From positions 1 to 49,425 of the forward strand of contig CAYLHG010000012.1 of the NCBI GenBank assembly GCA_964383495.1: a DNA stretch of 49,425 nt, read 5' to 3'. Source of the DNA: CAWKDC01 sp964383495 (GTDB lineage: Bacteria; Pseudomonadota; Gammaproteobacteria; JABCZS01). This document shows, in pieces, positions 43,076 through 49,425 of the stretch. The position numbers and the translations under genes are program-made. The notes beneath the pieces were generated by a model that was not told the origin of the DNA, did no database searches, and saw only the letters and a program-made list of their open reading frames with translations. Positions within the stretch are counted from its first letter, which is position 1, and every line of letters starts with the position of its first letter.

Positions 43076-43246
43076 TTAGGCCAACTCGCCTTCTTTAAAA
43101 AAACACTCCCACCAGCCTTCCTGCCAATAATAAGCGGCGCTGGAATGTTTGGGGTAGGGGTTGTTCGCTTCGTCATGACCCATGGCGCTAGACTTGAAGC
43201 CTTGTAGCCAGCATATTTCAAGTGGTAGCATGTGCTCATCCTGCAT
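43076..43246 (-). CDS. Small RMF-like protein, 56 residues
   Basis: The reading frame begins at the ATG at 43246 with GGGGGG six bases upstream. A longer open frame to 43390 lacks such a site. The translation (ICWLQGFKSSAMGH, then NNPYPKHSSAAYYWQEGWWECFF) has the spacing of the ribosome modulation factor / CrpP family: an aromatic-Gly motif, NPYP, then W-x2-GW. RMF in E. coli is 55 residues and dimerises 70S ribosomes in stationary phase. It is less basic than RMF, so it may be a relative with another function. It is monocistronic, just upstream of the HlyD gene. Confidence 0.6.
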   Translation of the reverse strand: MQDEHMLPLEICWLQGFKSSAMGHDEANNPYPKHSSAAYYWQEGWWECFFKEGELA

Positions 43247-43290
43247 GACATTCCCCCCGAAGATTCGTCTGTCAGTAATGCTTATCTTTG

Positions 43291-43318
43291 AATCTAGCAC
43301 AACATGTATGATTGTCCA
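43291..43318 (-). promoter_or_regulatory. Promoter of the RMF-like gene
   Basis: On the minus strand TGGACA (43313-43318), a 16-base spacer and TAGATT (43291-43296), about 45 bases before the start codon. Confidence 0.4.
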
Positions 43319-43362
43319 GGCATATAAGAGATTTCTATTTTTAAAAAAGATGTTGTTTGCCT

Positions 43363-43391
43363 TTGCGTAAAAGAGAATTCTCGAGTACAAT
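43363..43391 (+). promoter_or_regulatory. Promoter of the small lipoprotein gene
   Basis: TTGCGT (43363-43368), a 17-base spacer and TACAAT (43386-43391, five of six matches), about 29 bases before the ATG. Confidence 0.45.
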
Positions 43392-43419
43392 CAGTGGGAT
43401 CATTTAGACCAAAGAGGAA

Positions 43420-43608
43420 ATGATGATGAGAATGAAACAATTAATTGCAACTGTTTGCTCTGTTGCTATGGCTGCTGTATTGCTCGTTGGTTGCCAAAGC
43501 AAAGGTAAAAACAGCTCAAACGATTATCATGATAACGACATGGAACGTACGGACAAGCACAGCTCTTCCAAGCGTCATGCCGGTCATGGTGCTTACGCTG
43601 ATAAATAA
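43420..43608 (+). CDS. Small His/Lys-rich lipoprotein, 62 residues
   Basis: The N-terminus MMMRMKQLIATVCSVAMAA ends in the lipobox LVGC (Cys25 from the first Met), so it should be processed by LspA and anchored to a membrane. The mature part is only about 38 residues, polar, with several His, Asp and Lys and no fold signature. Three ATG codons in a row (43420, 43423, 43426) follow GAGG; any could start it. It has its own promoter and is followed by a repeat element. Confidence 0.7.
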   Translation: MMMRMKQLIATVCSVAMAAVLLVGCQSKGKNSSNDYHDNDMERTDKHSSSKRHAGHGAYADK

Positions 43609-43622
43609 GCAGTTTAGGCTTT

Positions 43623-43712
43623 GTCATTGCGAGAGCCACGAAGTGGCGACGAAGCAATCTGAAACGGTAAGATTTTACAAGGTTCGGGTTACTTTTCTAC
43701 GCTCGCAATGAC
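43623..43712. repeat. Palindromic dispersed-type repeat (90 bp)
   Basis: The ends are an 11-bp inverted repeat, GTCATTGCGAG (43623-43633) and CTCGCAATGAC (43702-43712). Inside is a GCCAC-GAA-GTGGC hairpin and GACGAAGCAATCT. The same kind of sequence (TCATTGCGAG ... GAAGCAATC ... CTCGCAATGA) occurs in many copies in Rickettsia, Legionella and other genomes as a non-coding repeat. Only one copy is in this window. Confidence 0.75.
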
Positions 43713-43740
43713 GAGTCAAACTTATTTATTAATTATTACG

Positions 43741-44808
43741 CTAATTATTACTATCATCACTACTTTCTGAACTCACTGTGTTATCCGCAGATTCACTGTC
43801 ATCGTTTTCATGATGGTGCATTCTTCTTGGGTTTTGTTCTACACCCATTCCAGGTTTTGCCTGCGGGATATTCAATGCTTCGAGCGGCGTTTGCTGCGCT
43901 TCAGTAGCGTCGCCCATCATGCCGACGGGTGTTGGTATGCCGTTAGGATTTTTGGTGATTTCTTTTACCTTTGCCCAGTCTGCATGAAACTGAGGACCTT
44001 CTTTATACATCGCACTCATTAATTGGTTTACCAAATCTGATTTTTGAAGCGGGTAGCCCGGCAGGGGATGATGTATTTCTACAAACAATGTATTATCTAC
44101 CCAAGCCTGTTTAACAGGGATGTGAACAACGTGCACAGGCGTTCCCACAGGAACCAGATTATATAACTGTTCAATGTCTTCCGGATATAAACGCATGCAG
44201 CCGTGAGTAATTTGGCGTCCAATGCCAGCGGGACGGTTTGTGCCGTGAATTAAATAGCCGGGAATGCTCAAAGTGAGTTTATATTGCCCCAGAGGATTAT
44301 CTGGGCCAGGCGGTACAATACGAGGAAGCGAGTCGCCTCTTTCTTTATGCTCTTTCATAATGCTATCAGGAACATACCAGCTGGGATTTTTAACTTTACC
44401 TGTCACTGTACCATTTACCAGTGGGGTAGGCGTAACCTCACTGCCGATACCGATAGGAAAGGTGGCGACTTGTTTGCCGCCAGCAGGGTAATAATAAAGG
44501 CGGAGTTCCGCCAGGTTAACAGTGATTCCGTCCCGAGGCCCTGGTGGGAGAATAAATTCGCGAGGCACTAAAATCGTTTCACCTTCTTCCGGTGCCCATG
44601 GGTCGATATGAGGGTTAGCGTCTACAAGCTCATAGTAACCTACGTCATAACGGCGGGCAATATCCGCTAGTGTGTCATTATATTCGACTTTGGTTTGAAA
44701 ATTTTCGCCGACCATAGTGGTGCCAGGCGTAATATCATAGGTGCTGGCATGCAATGATAGCGCATAACCAAGGCTTAGGCCTGTTAGAATCAGTGACTTA
44801 AAACGCAT
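43741..44808 (-). CDS. LysM L,D-transpeptidase (ErfK/YbiS/YcfS family)
   Basis: Periplasmic enzyme of 355 residues that forms 3-3 cross-links in peptidoglycan or attaches proteins to it. The signal peptide MRFKSLILTGLSLGYALSLH is followed by a LysM domain (about 41-84, NDTLADIARRYDVGYYELVDAN) and the YkuD catalytic domain (about 95-235). That domain has the conserved HGTN (188-191) and the active site H202-G-C204-M-R206. The C-terminal 100 residues are an extension ending in a His/Asp/Glu/Ser-rich tail, unlike typical family members. It could be a peptidoglycan-lipoprotein linking enzyme or a 3-3 cross-linker. Confidence 0.9.
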   Translation of the reverse strand: MRFKSLILTGLSLGYALSLHASTYDITPGTTMVGENFQTKVEYNDTLADIARRYDVGYYELVDANPHIDPWAPEEGETILVPREFILPPGPRDGITVNLAELRLYYYPAGGKQVATFPIGIGSEVTPTPLVNGTVTGKVKNPSWYVPDSIMKEHKERGDSLPRIVPPGPDNPLGQYKLTLSIPGYLIHGTNRPAGIGRQITHGCMRLYPEDIEQLYNLVPVGTPVHVVHIPVKQAWVDNTLFVEIHHPLPGYPLQKSDLVNQLMSAMYKEGPQFHADWAKVKEITKNPNGIPTPVGMMGDATEAQQTPLEALNIPQAKPGMGVEQNPRRMHHHENDDSESADNTVSSESSDDSNN

Positions 44809-44950
44809 AGAACACCTATTAAGTTAAGAATCTAGTTTTTTCATCGTCCAAGATAAAAAGAACTTGAGGGGAATAATGTGAATGTTTGCTAATGTACGCT
44901 GAGTTGCTATGTGAGTTGGGCTTAGTAAAAAGTATAGACCTTAAGTCAAA

Positions 44951-44972
44951 AGACGGAAAACGCTTTCCGTCT
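44951..44972 (-). terminator. Hairpin downstream of the Bax-inhibitor-1 gene
   Basis: The perfect 9-bp stem AGACGGAAA / TTTCCGTCT with the loop ACGC lies just after the minus-strand stop. Reading the minus strand, TTTGACTT follows, a weak T-rich tail. Confidence 0.55.
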
Positions 44973-44983
44973 TCTGTATCCAG

Positions 44984-45661
44984 TTAGTCTCTATTAGAGA
45001 AAGCACTAAGCAATTGAATTAAATTAACAAATATGTTAAACAAACTTACATAAATGCTAACAGTTGCCATAATGTAGTTTGTTTGACCGCCACGAATGAT
45101 TTCGCTGGTTTCCCACAGAATTAATCCAGAGGATAATACAATAAACATTGCGCTGACAGCGAGCTGCAACGCGGTCAAGTGGAAGAATATTGCACCTAAA
45201 CCTAAGACGAAGGCTACGATCAGGCCGATAGTCAACCCTTTACCCATGGCGCTGAAGTCGCGGTTAGAGGTAAGTGCGTATCCAGATAGCCCCATGAAAA
45301 TGAGGCCGGTACCACCAAACGCGGTAGCGATGATCTGTCCGCCATTGTGTACGCTTGCTAACACCGCGTTAAGCAATGGTCCCAGAGTGTAGCCCAAAAA
45401 GCCTGTTAGGGCGAATACGGAGACAATACCCCAAATACTATTGCGAGTATAATTGACAAGAAATAAAAGACCGAAGTAAATGCCCAGCATAGGTAAGATA
45501 CCCAGAGGAGCAGCAGCTACCGCCATAGAAACCATGGCGCAGACAGCACTGAAGATTAACGTCAGAGATAGTAAAAAATACGTGTTACGCAGCACGCGGT
45601 GCGTCGCGAGAGCAGACAAATTACCTTGAGAAAGGGTGGCTTTGTCAATATTGGGTCGCAT
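44984..45661 (-). CDS. Bax inhibitor-1 family membrane protein
   Basis: A 225-residue protein from the ATG at 45661, which has GGAG five bases upstream; a GTG two codons earlier is possible. Seven hydrophobic helices end in ASIYVSLFNIFVNLIQLLSAF-like sequence (VSIYVSLFNIFVNLIQLL), the typical YccA/YbhL C-terminus, and GYALTSNRDFSAMGKGL is another family block. These proteins are putative pH-sensitive calcium leak channels; YccA also inhibits FtsH in E. coli. The gene is monocistronic and divergent from tRNA-Ser. Confidence 0.92.
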   Translation of the reverse strand: MRPNIDKATLSQGNLSALATHRVLRNTYFLLSLTLIFSAVCAMVSMAVAAAPLGILPMLGIYFGLLFLVNYTRNSIWGIVSVFALTGFLGYTLGPLLNAVLASVHNGGQIIATAFGGTGLIFMGLSGYALTSNRDFSAMGKGLTIGLIVAFVLGLGAIFFHLTALQLAVSAMFIVLSSGLILWETSEIIRGGQTNYIMATVSIYVSLFNIFVNLIQLLSAFSNRD

Positions 45662-45797
45662 ATTCACTCCTATTTATAGGCTTATAAAAGCGTGTTATTA
45701 CGCAAGACAAGTTTATCATAAATTTAATAGATTTAATCAAAAAAAGCGAATTTTGGGCTATGAAAATGTGAGAAAGTTTGTCAGAATAGACACGTCG

Positions 45798-45812
45798 CCT
45801 CACCTGGTGAGG
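45798..45812. promoter_or_regulatory. Palindrome upstream of tRNA-Ser
   Basis: CCTCACC-T-GGTGAGG, a perfect inverted repeat around one base, extended by CGC/GCG with small offsets. It lies 18 bases before the tRNA and 15 bases after a TTGTCA -35-like box (45778-45783). It could be an operator, or fold in the 5' leader. Confidence 0.3.
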
Positions 45813-45830
45813 GATGCGTGGTTTTGCTTA

Positions 45831-45921
45831 GGAGAGATGGCAGAGCGGTCGAATGCGGCGGTCTTGAAAACCGTTGGAGGGTAACCCCCTCCCCTGGGTT
45901 CGAATCCCAGTCTCTCCGCCA
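45831..45921 (+). tRNA. tRNA-Ser(TGA)
   Basis: Class II tRNA, 91 bases including an encoded CCA. The acceptor GGAGAGA/TCTCTCC is fully paired. The anticodon stem GCGGT/ACCGT has the loop CTTGAAA (anticodon TGA). The long variable arm is GGAGGGTAACCCCCTCC-like, and the T arm has GGTTCGAATCC. Confidence 0.96.
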
Positions 45922-45953
45922 TACCTGTAATTGTGACAATGAGGAGTGCTAAC

Positions 45954-46649
45954 TTGATAAACCTCATGTTGGTTGATGATCATGATCTTGTGAGAGTTGG
46001 GTTTACGCGTTTATTATCAGATGTGAAAGGTATTACGGTTGTTGGTGAAGCGCGTAGTGGGGAAGATGCTGTTAAGCTTGCAAAGGTTTGCAAGCCTGAT
46101 GTTATTTTAATGGACGTAAAAATGCCTGGTATCGGCGGTCTAGAAGCAACGCGAAAAATATTACGCATGTTGCCTGATACTAAAATCATCGCTGTAACAG
46201 TGTATGGTGATGAACCTTATCCTTCACGTTTTCTAGAAGCAGGTGCTTGCGGGTATATTACCAAAGGCTCTAGCTTAGAAGAAATGGTTAAAGCAATTCG
46301 CACGGTTTTTAATGGGCAACGCTATCTTTGTCCAGAAGTAGCACAAGTATTAGCATTAAAACACTTTAGTGAAAATGAAGCCTCTCCGTTCGATGCATTG
46401 TCTGCACGCGAGCTGCAAGTGATGATGATGATCACTTCAGGGCAAAAGGTCCAGGACATTTCAGATAGTTTATGTTTAAGTGCTAAAACAGTGAATAGTT
46501 ATCGTTATAGGCTTTTCGAAAAATTGGGCGTGAACAGCGATGTGGAATTAACACATTTGGCTATTCGTCATCGTCTTATCGATACAGAAAAGACAGGCGA
46601 GGATTTACCCGAGGAAAGCAGCGGCTCAGAATCAGACACGCAAGACTAA
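45954..46649 (+). CDS. letA: Two-component response regulator GacA/UvrY/LetA
   Basis: NarL/FixJ-type response regulator. In gammaproteobacteria the orthologue switches on small RNAs that titrate CsrA/RsmA; in Legionella (LetA) it controls the switch to the transmissive phase. The start is placed at the TTG at 45954, eight bases after GAGGAG, because INLMLVDDHDLVRVGF then matches the family N-terminus; GTG at 45933 would add 7 residues. It has 231 residues. The phosphoacceptor Asp is in VILMDVKMPG. The helix-turn-helix is LSARELQVMMMITSGQKVQDI ... LCLSAKTVNSYRYRLFEKLGV. The tail is acidic and longer than in E. coli UvrY. The uvrY-uvrC-pgsA order is conserved. The symbol gacA would be equally valid. 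Confidence 0.93.
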   Translation: MINLMLVDDHDLVRVGFTRLLSDVKGITVVGEARSGEDAVKLAKVCKPDVILMDVKMPGIGGLEATRKILRMLPDTKIIAVTVYGDEPYPSRFLEAGACGYITKGSSLEEMVKAIRTVFNGQRYLCPEVAQVLALKHFSENEASPFDALSARELQVMMMITSGQKVQDISDSLCLSAKTVNSYRYRLFEKLGVNSDVELTHLAIRHRLIDTEKTGEDLPEESSGSESDTQD

Positions 46650-46653
46650 GACA

Positions 46654-48492
46654 ATGGCTCGACATAGCGTTTTCGATGCGACACACTTTCTTGCTAACAC
46701 TCCGCATGCGCCCGGAGTATATCGAATGTATGGCGCTGATGATGAGCTGCTCTATATTGGAAAAGCAAAAGATTTGCATAAACGCATTCAATCTTATTTT
46801 TCTCGAGCGTTAGATGAAAAAACATTAGCAATGGTTCAGCAAATTAGGCACATGGAATATACATTGGTGTCTGCTGAAGTAGATGCGCTGATCCTTGAGC
46901 ATAGTTTAATCAAAACTCACCAGCCACGCTATAATATTTTATTAAAAGATGACAAAGCCTATCCTTATTTGATGATTACCCAAGATGACATTTATCCGCG
47001 CATGGACATGTACCGTGGAGCACGTCATGAGAACGCTTATTTTTTTGGGCCTTACCCAAGTGCTCATGCAGCGCGGCAAAGTTTGCAGTTGATGCAGAAA
47101 ATTTTTAACCTCAGACCTTGTTCCAATACTTTTTTCAAAAATCGCTCTCGTCCTTGCTTACAATATCAAATTAAACGTTGCAAAGCGCCTTGCGTCGGGT
47201 ATATTTCTGCAGAAGATTACGCGATGGATGTGCGTCATGCGGTTGATTTTTTAGAAGGCAAAACAAGTGAAGTGATTGATGATTTAGTTTTACGCATGGA
47301 TGAAGCTTCTTCTCGAAAAGCTTATGAGCAGGCAGCGGTTTATCGTGACCAAGTGCGTGCGTTGCAATTATTATTGCAGCAACAGCAAGTCACGTATGGT
47401 CATGGATCATTGGATGTTTGTGTGATTGTTTCTGGAGAGACGTATGCCGTGATCACACAATTATTTGTGCGTCATGGAGAGGTTGTTGGGCATAAAAATA
47501 GAACTTTTAAAAATCCTGTTCAAAAAGACAGTGAGCTCTTAAGCGAATTTATGGGGCAATATTGTTTTTCAAGGCAAGCGTTGCACGATATGCCCAGTGA
47601 ATGGGTGGTAAATGTATTGCCTGAGGAAGATCAGCTCATTGTTGATGCTATAAAACAAAAAACAGGAAAATCTTTTAAAATGATTACGCGCCCACAAAAG
47701 GAAAAAAAAGTTTGGTTAGGGTTAGCGCTTAAAAATGCAGAAGATGCTTTGCTAATGGTAGAAGGGCAGGCTAAAACAGCAACTCTGACATTAAAAAAAT
47801 TAGAACAATGGTTGTCATTATCAGAAGTAGAGAGGATTGAGTGTTTTGATGTGGCGCATTTGCAAGGAAACCAAACGGTGGCCTCTTGCGTTGTGTTTGA
47901 TGGAAGCGGGCCTCTTACTGCAGAATATCGTCGCTTTAATATTAGCGGTGTTACGGGTGGTGATGATTATGCTGCATTAGCACAAGCATTAATACGTCAT
48001 TACAGTAAGCGAAAAATGACGATGGCAATTTTGCCTGATTTAATCATGATTGACGGAGGAAAAGGTCAATTATCGCGCGCACAGGAAATGTTATCAGAAT
48101 TGCAATTACAAGACATTCCGTGTATTGCTGTTTCCAAGGGCCCTGATCGTAAACCGGGCGAAGAGCAAATATGGCGACAAGGACATGAGCCTGAGCGCTT
48201 GCCAGGGGATTCCTCTTTATTGCATTTTCTTCAGCGCATTCGCGATGAAGCCCATCGTTTTGCGATCACAGGTCATCGTCGCGCCCGCGCAAAAACGATG
48301 AAAACATCTACACTTGAAGATATCCCAGGCGTGGGGGCAAAGCGCCGTCAAGCTCTATTAAAGTACTTTGGTGGGTTGCAAGGATTAATGCAAGCCCGCG
48401 TGGAAGCCATTGCAAAAGTCCCTTTTATCAGTTTGGCATTAGCGCAAACTATTTTTAATTATTTACATGGTACTCAGGAGAAATCGAAATGA
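46654..48492 (+). CDS. uvrC: Excinuclease ABC subunit C
   Basis: Makes both incisions in nucleotide excision repair. It has 612 residues (E. coli 610). The N-terminal GIY-YIG nuclease has APGVYRMYGADDELLYIGKA. A Cys-containing stretch, RPCLQYQIKRCKAPCVGYIS, is followed by the UVR motif near residues 205-235. The RNase H-like endonuclease domain has ECFDVAHLQGNQTVASCVVF and LIMIDGGKGQL. The C-terminal helix-hairpin-helix pair includes LEDIPGVGAKRRQALLKYFGG. It begins 4 bases after letA and overlaps pgsA by 4. Confidence 0.97.
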   Translation: MARHSVFDATHFLANTPHAPGVYRMYGADDELLYIGKAKDLHKRIQSYFSRALDEKTLAMVQQIRHMEYTLVSAEVDALILEHSLIKTHQPRYNILLKDDKAYPYLMITQDDIYPRMDMYRGARHENAYFFGPYPSAHAARQSLQLMQKIFNLRPCSNTFFKNRSRPCLQYQIKRCKAPCVGYISAEDYAMDVRHAVDFLEGKTSEVIDDLVLRMDEASSRKAYEQAAVYRDQVRALQLLLQQQQVTYGHGSLDVCVIVSGETYAVITQLFVRHGEVVGHKNRTFKNPVQKDSELLSEFMGQYCFSRQALHDMPSEWVVNVLPEEDQLIVDAIKQKTGKSFKMITRPQKEKKVWLGLALKNAEDALLMVEGQAKTATLTLKKLEQWLSLSEVERIECFDVAHLQGNQTVASCVVFDGSGPLTAEYRRFNISGVTGGDDYAALAQALIRHYSKRKMTMAILPDLIMIDGGKGQLSRAQEMLSELQLQDIPCIAVSKGPDRKPGEEQIWRQGHEPERLPGDSSLLHFLQRIRDEAHRFAITGHRRARAKTMKTSTLEDIPGVGAKRRQALLKYFGGLQGLMQARVEAIAKVPFISLALAQTIFNYLHGTQEKSK

Positions 48493-49046
48493 TAACAACC
48501 ATTCCCAATATGTTGAGTTTATTTCGGCTTGCCTTGCTGCCTGTATTGTTGATTGTATTTTATAGTGATTTTCCTCTTCACTATACTGTGTGTACAGGTG
48601 TGATCGTATTGATTGGCTTATCTGATTTTTTCGACGGGTATTTAGCACGCCGCTTGAACCAAATGTCTCGTTTTGGTGCCTTTATTGATCCTGTGGCAGA
48701 TAAAATTGCCGTTGCAATGGCTTATATATTAGTGGTGGAATTGTACCAAAGTGCATGGATTACGCTGGCCGCTGTTATTATCATTGGGCGAGAAATCAGT
48801 ATTTCGGCCTTGCGTGAATGGATGGGGACTGAAGGGTGTGGGCAAATTGTGCCGGTTTCTCAACTGGGAAAATGGAAAACAACATTACAGATGTGGAGTG
48901 TGGGGGGGTTATTTTGGATACCAGACTTAAATTATTTTCCTTTTAGCGTGTTTACTTATCTTTGTCTTTTGATTGCGACGGGGTTGACCGTGCTTTCTAT
49001 GGTCGATTATTTCGCGGCGACCTGGAAAAATCTAATAGAGGGGTGA
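48489..49046 (+). CDS. pgsA: CDP-diacylglycerol-glycerol-3-phosphate 3-phosphatidyltransferase
   Basis: Inner-membrane enzyme making phosphatidylglycerol phosphate. It has 185 residues (E. coli 182). The CDP-alcohol phosphotransferase signature D-G-x2-A-R-x8-G-x3-D-x3-D is intact in DFFDGYLARRLNQMSRFGAF followed by IDPVADK. Five or so hydrophobic helices are visible. It starts in ATGA overlap with uvrC. The tRNA-Gly promoter follows within 40 bases of the stop, as in the E. coli pgsA-glyW-cysT-leuZ locus. Confidence 0.96.
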   Translation: MITTIPNMLSLFRLALLPVLLIVFYSDFPLHYTVCTGVIVLIGLSDFFDGYLARRLNQMSRFGAFIDPVADKIAVAMAYILVVELYQSAWITLAAVIIIGREISISALREWMGTEGCGQIVPVSQLGKWKTTLQMWSVGGLFWIPDLNYFPFSVFTYLCLLIATGLTVLSMVDYFAATWKNLIEG

Positions 49047-49084
49047 TAAATGAAAAAGATTTCAAAAAAGATGCGATTACCCCA

Positions 49085-49113
49085 TTGACAGAAGATCCTG
49101 TTTTACGTACCAT
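49085..49113 (+). promoter_or_regulatory. Promoter of the tRNA Gly-Cys-Leu operon
   Basis: A perfect TTGACA (49085-49090), a 17-base spacer and TACCAT (49108-49113, four of six matches). The expected transcription start is a few bases before tRNA-Gly. Confidence 0.65.
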
Positions 49114-49125
49114 TTCGCATGTCAA

Positions 49126-49201
<76 letters not shown>

Positions 49202-49271
49202 GTTTACAATGAACTGTGACAACATCATCGTTGAGAAGGCTTTATCGAGCCTTGCTGAACGTAGTGACTAC

Positions 49272-49342
49272 GGCTGGGTGGCAGAGTGGTTATGCAGCGG
49301 CCTGCAAAGCCGTGGACGCCGGTTCGATTCCGACCTCAGCCT
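49272..49342 (+). tRNA. tRNA-Cys(GCA)
   Basis: 71 bases, no encoded CCA. The acceptor GGCTGGG/CTCAGCC pairs with one G-T; the anticodon stem GCGGC/GCCGT has the loop CTGCAAA (anticodon GCA). The T stem GCCGG/CCGAC carries a C-A mismatch, which I recall also in Pseudomonas tRNA-Cys, so it is not a sign of decay. Confidence 0.95.
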
Positions 49343-49370
49343 AAATCTAAGACTTATAGCTGATAGCTTC

Positions 49371-49425
49371 GCCCGGGTGGTGGAATAGGTAGACGCAAGG
49401 GACTTAAAATCCCTCGGGATTAAAC
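49371..49425 (+). tRNA. tRNA-Leu(TAA), partial
   Basis: The 5' part of a class II tRNA: GCCCGGG acceptor strand, D arm with GGTAGAC, anticodon stem AGGGA/TCCCT and loop CTTAAAA (anticodon TAA). The window ends in the variable arm. Confidence 0.93.

Noticed and set aside
42979..43251. Alternative minus-strand frame overlapping the RMF-like gene
   Set aside because: It overlaps both the HlyD gene and the better-supported 56-residue frame, which has a strong ribosome site and family-like motifs.

Overview
The window is a dense, moderately AT-rich stretch of a gammaproteobacterial chromosome, with one partial gene (secD) at the left edge and one partial tRNA-Leu at the right edge. Several gene orders are conserved in gammaproteobacteria: secD-secF; degP/mucD-lepA-lepB-rnc-era-recO-acpS; pheS-pheT-ihfA-merR; murJ-ribF-ileS-lspA-ispH; and gacA/letA-uvrC-pgsA-tRNA(Gly-Cys-Leu). 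Large proteins that look unlike housekeeping genes sit among these blocks: a 1425-residue ankyrin protein, a 712-residue charged protein, and a 400-residue Pro/Asp-rich protein with a lysine cluster. This mixture, plus a LetA/GacA-type regulator, suggests a host-associated member of the Legionellales (Legionella, Coxiella, Berkiella or Aquicella-like). That placement is an inference from content; no marker search was possible.

Layout. 1-4.9 kb: secDF, an ArnT-like glycosyltransferase, a MurG/MGDG-synthase-like glycosyltransferase and rpsT. 5.0-9.4 kb: accessory region with an orphan 212-residue gene, two copies of a tRNA-Pro(GGG) locus in a 124-bp direct repeat flanking a 712-residue orphan gene, an OmpA-like barrel and tRNA-Arg(CCT). 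9.5-13.3 kb: dacB, gltX, coaA. 13.3-13.65 kb: gene-free, with two large imperfect palindromes. 13.65-24.6 kb: protease, translation, secretion and RNA-processing genes, then pheST-ihfA-merR. 24.7-37.2 kb: murJ, ribF, ileS, lspA and ispH, with two orphan effector-like genes placed at operon junctions. 37.2-45.7 kb: gshA, a membrane-anchored Cys-rich protein, an HlyD/ABC exporter operon, a small RMF-like gene, a small lipoprotein, a dispersed-type palindromic repeat, an L,D-transpeptidase and a Bax-inhibitor-1 protein. 45.8-49.4 kb: tRNA-Ser(TGA), letA/gacA, uvrC, pgsA and the tRNA Gly-Cys-Leu cluster.

How the genes work together. SecDF, LepB and LspA handle protein export and signal-peptide removal. 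MurJ, DacB and the L,D-transpeptidase act on peptidoglycan. RnC, Era, LepA, RpsT, GltX, PheST, IleS and the tRNAs serve translation. The most unusual points are a PheT apparently lacking its EMAP-like tRNA-binding domain, the tRNA-Pro repeat pair around an orphan gene, the three-repeat periodicity of the ankyrin protein, and insertion of orphan genes into an otherwise conserved operon.
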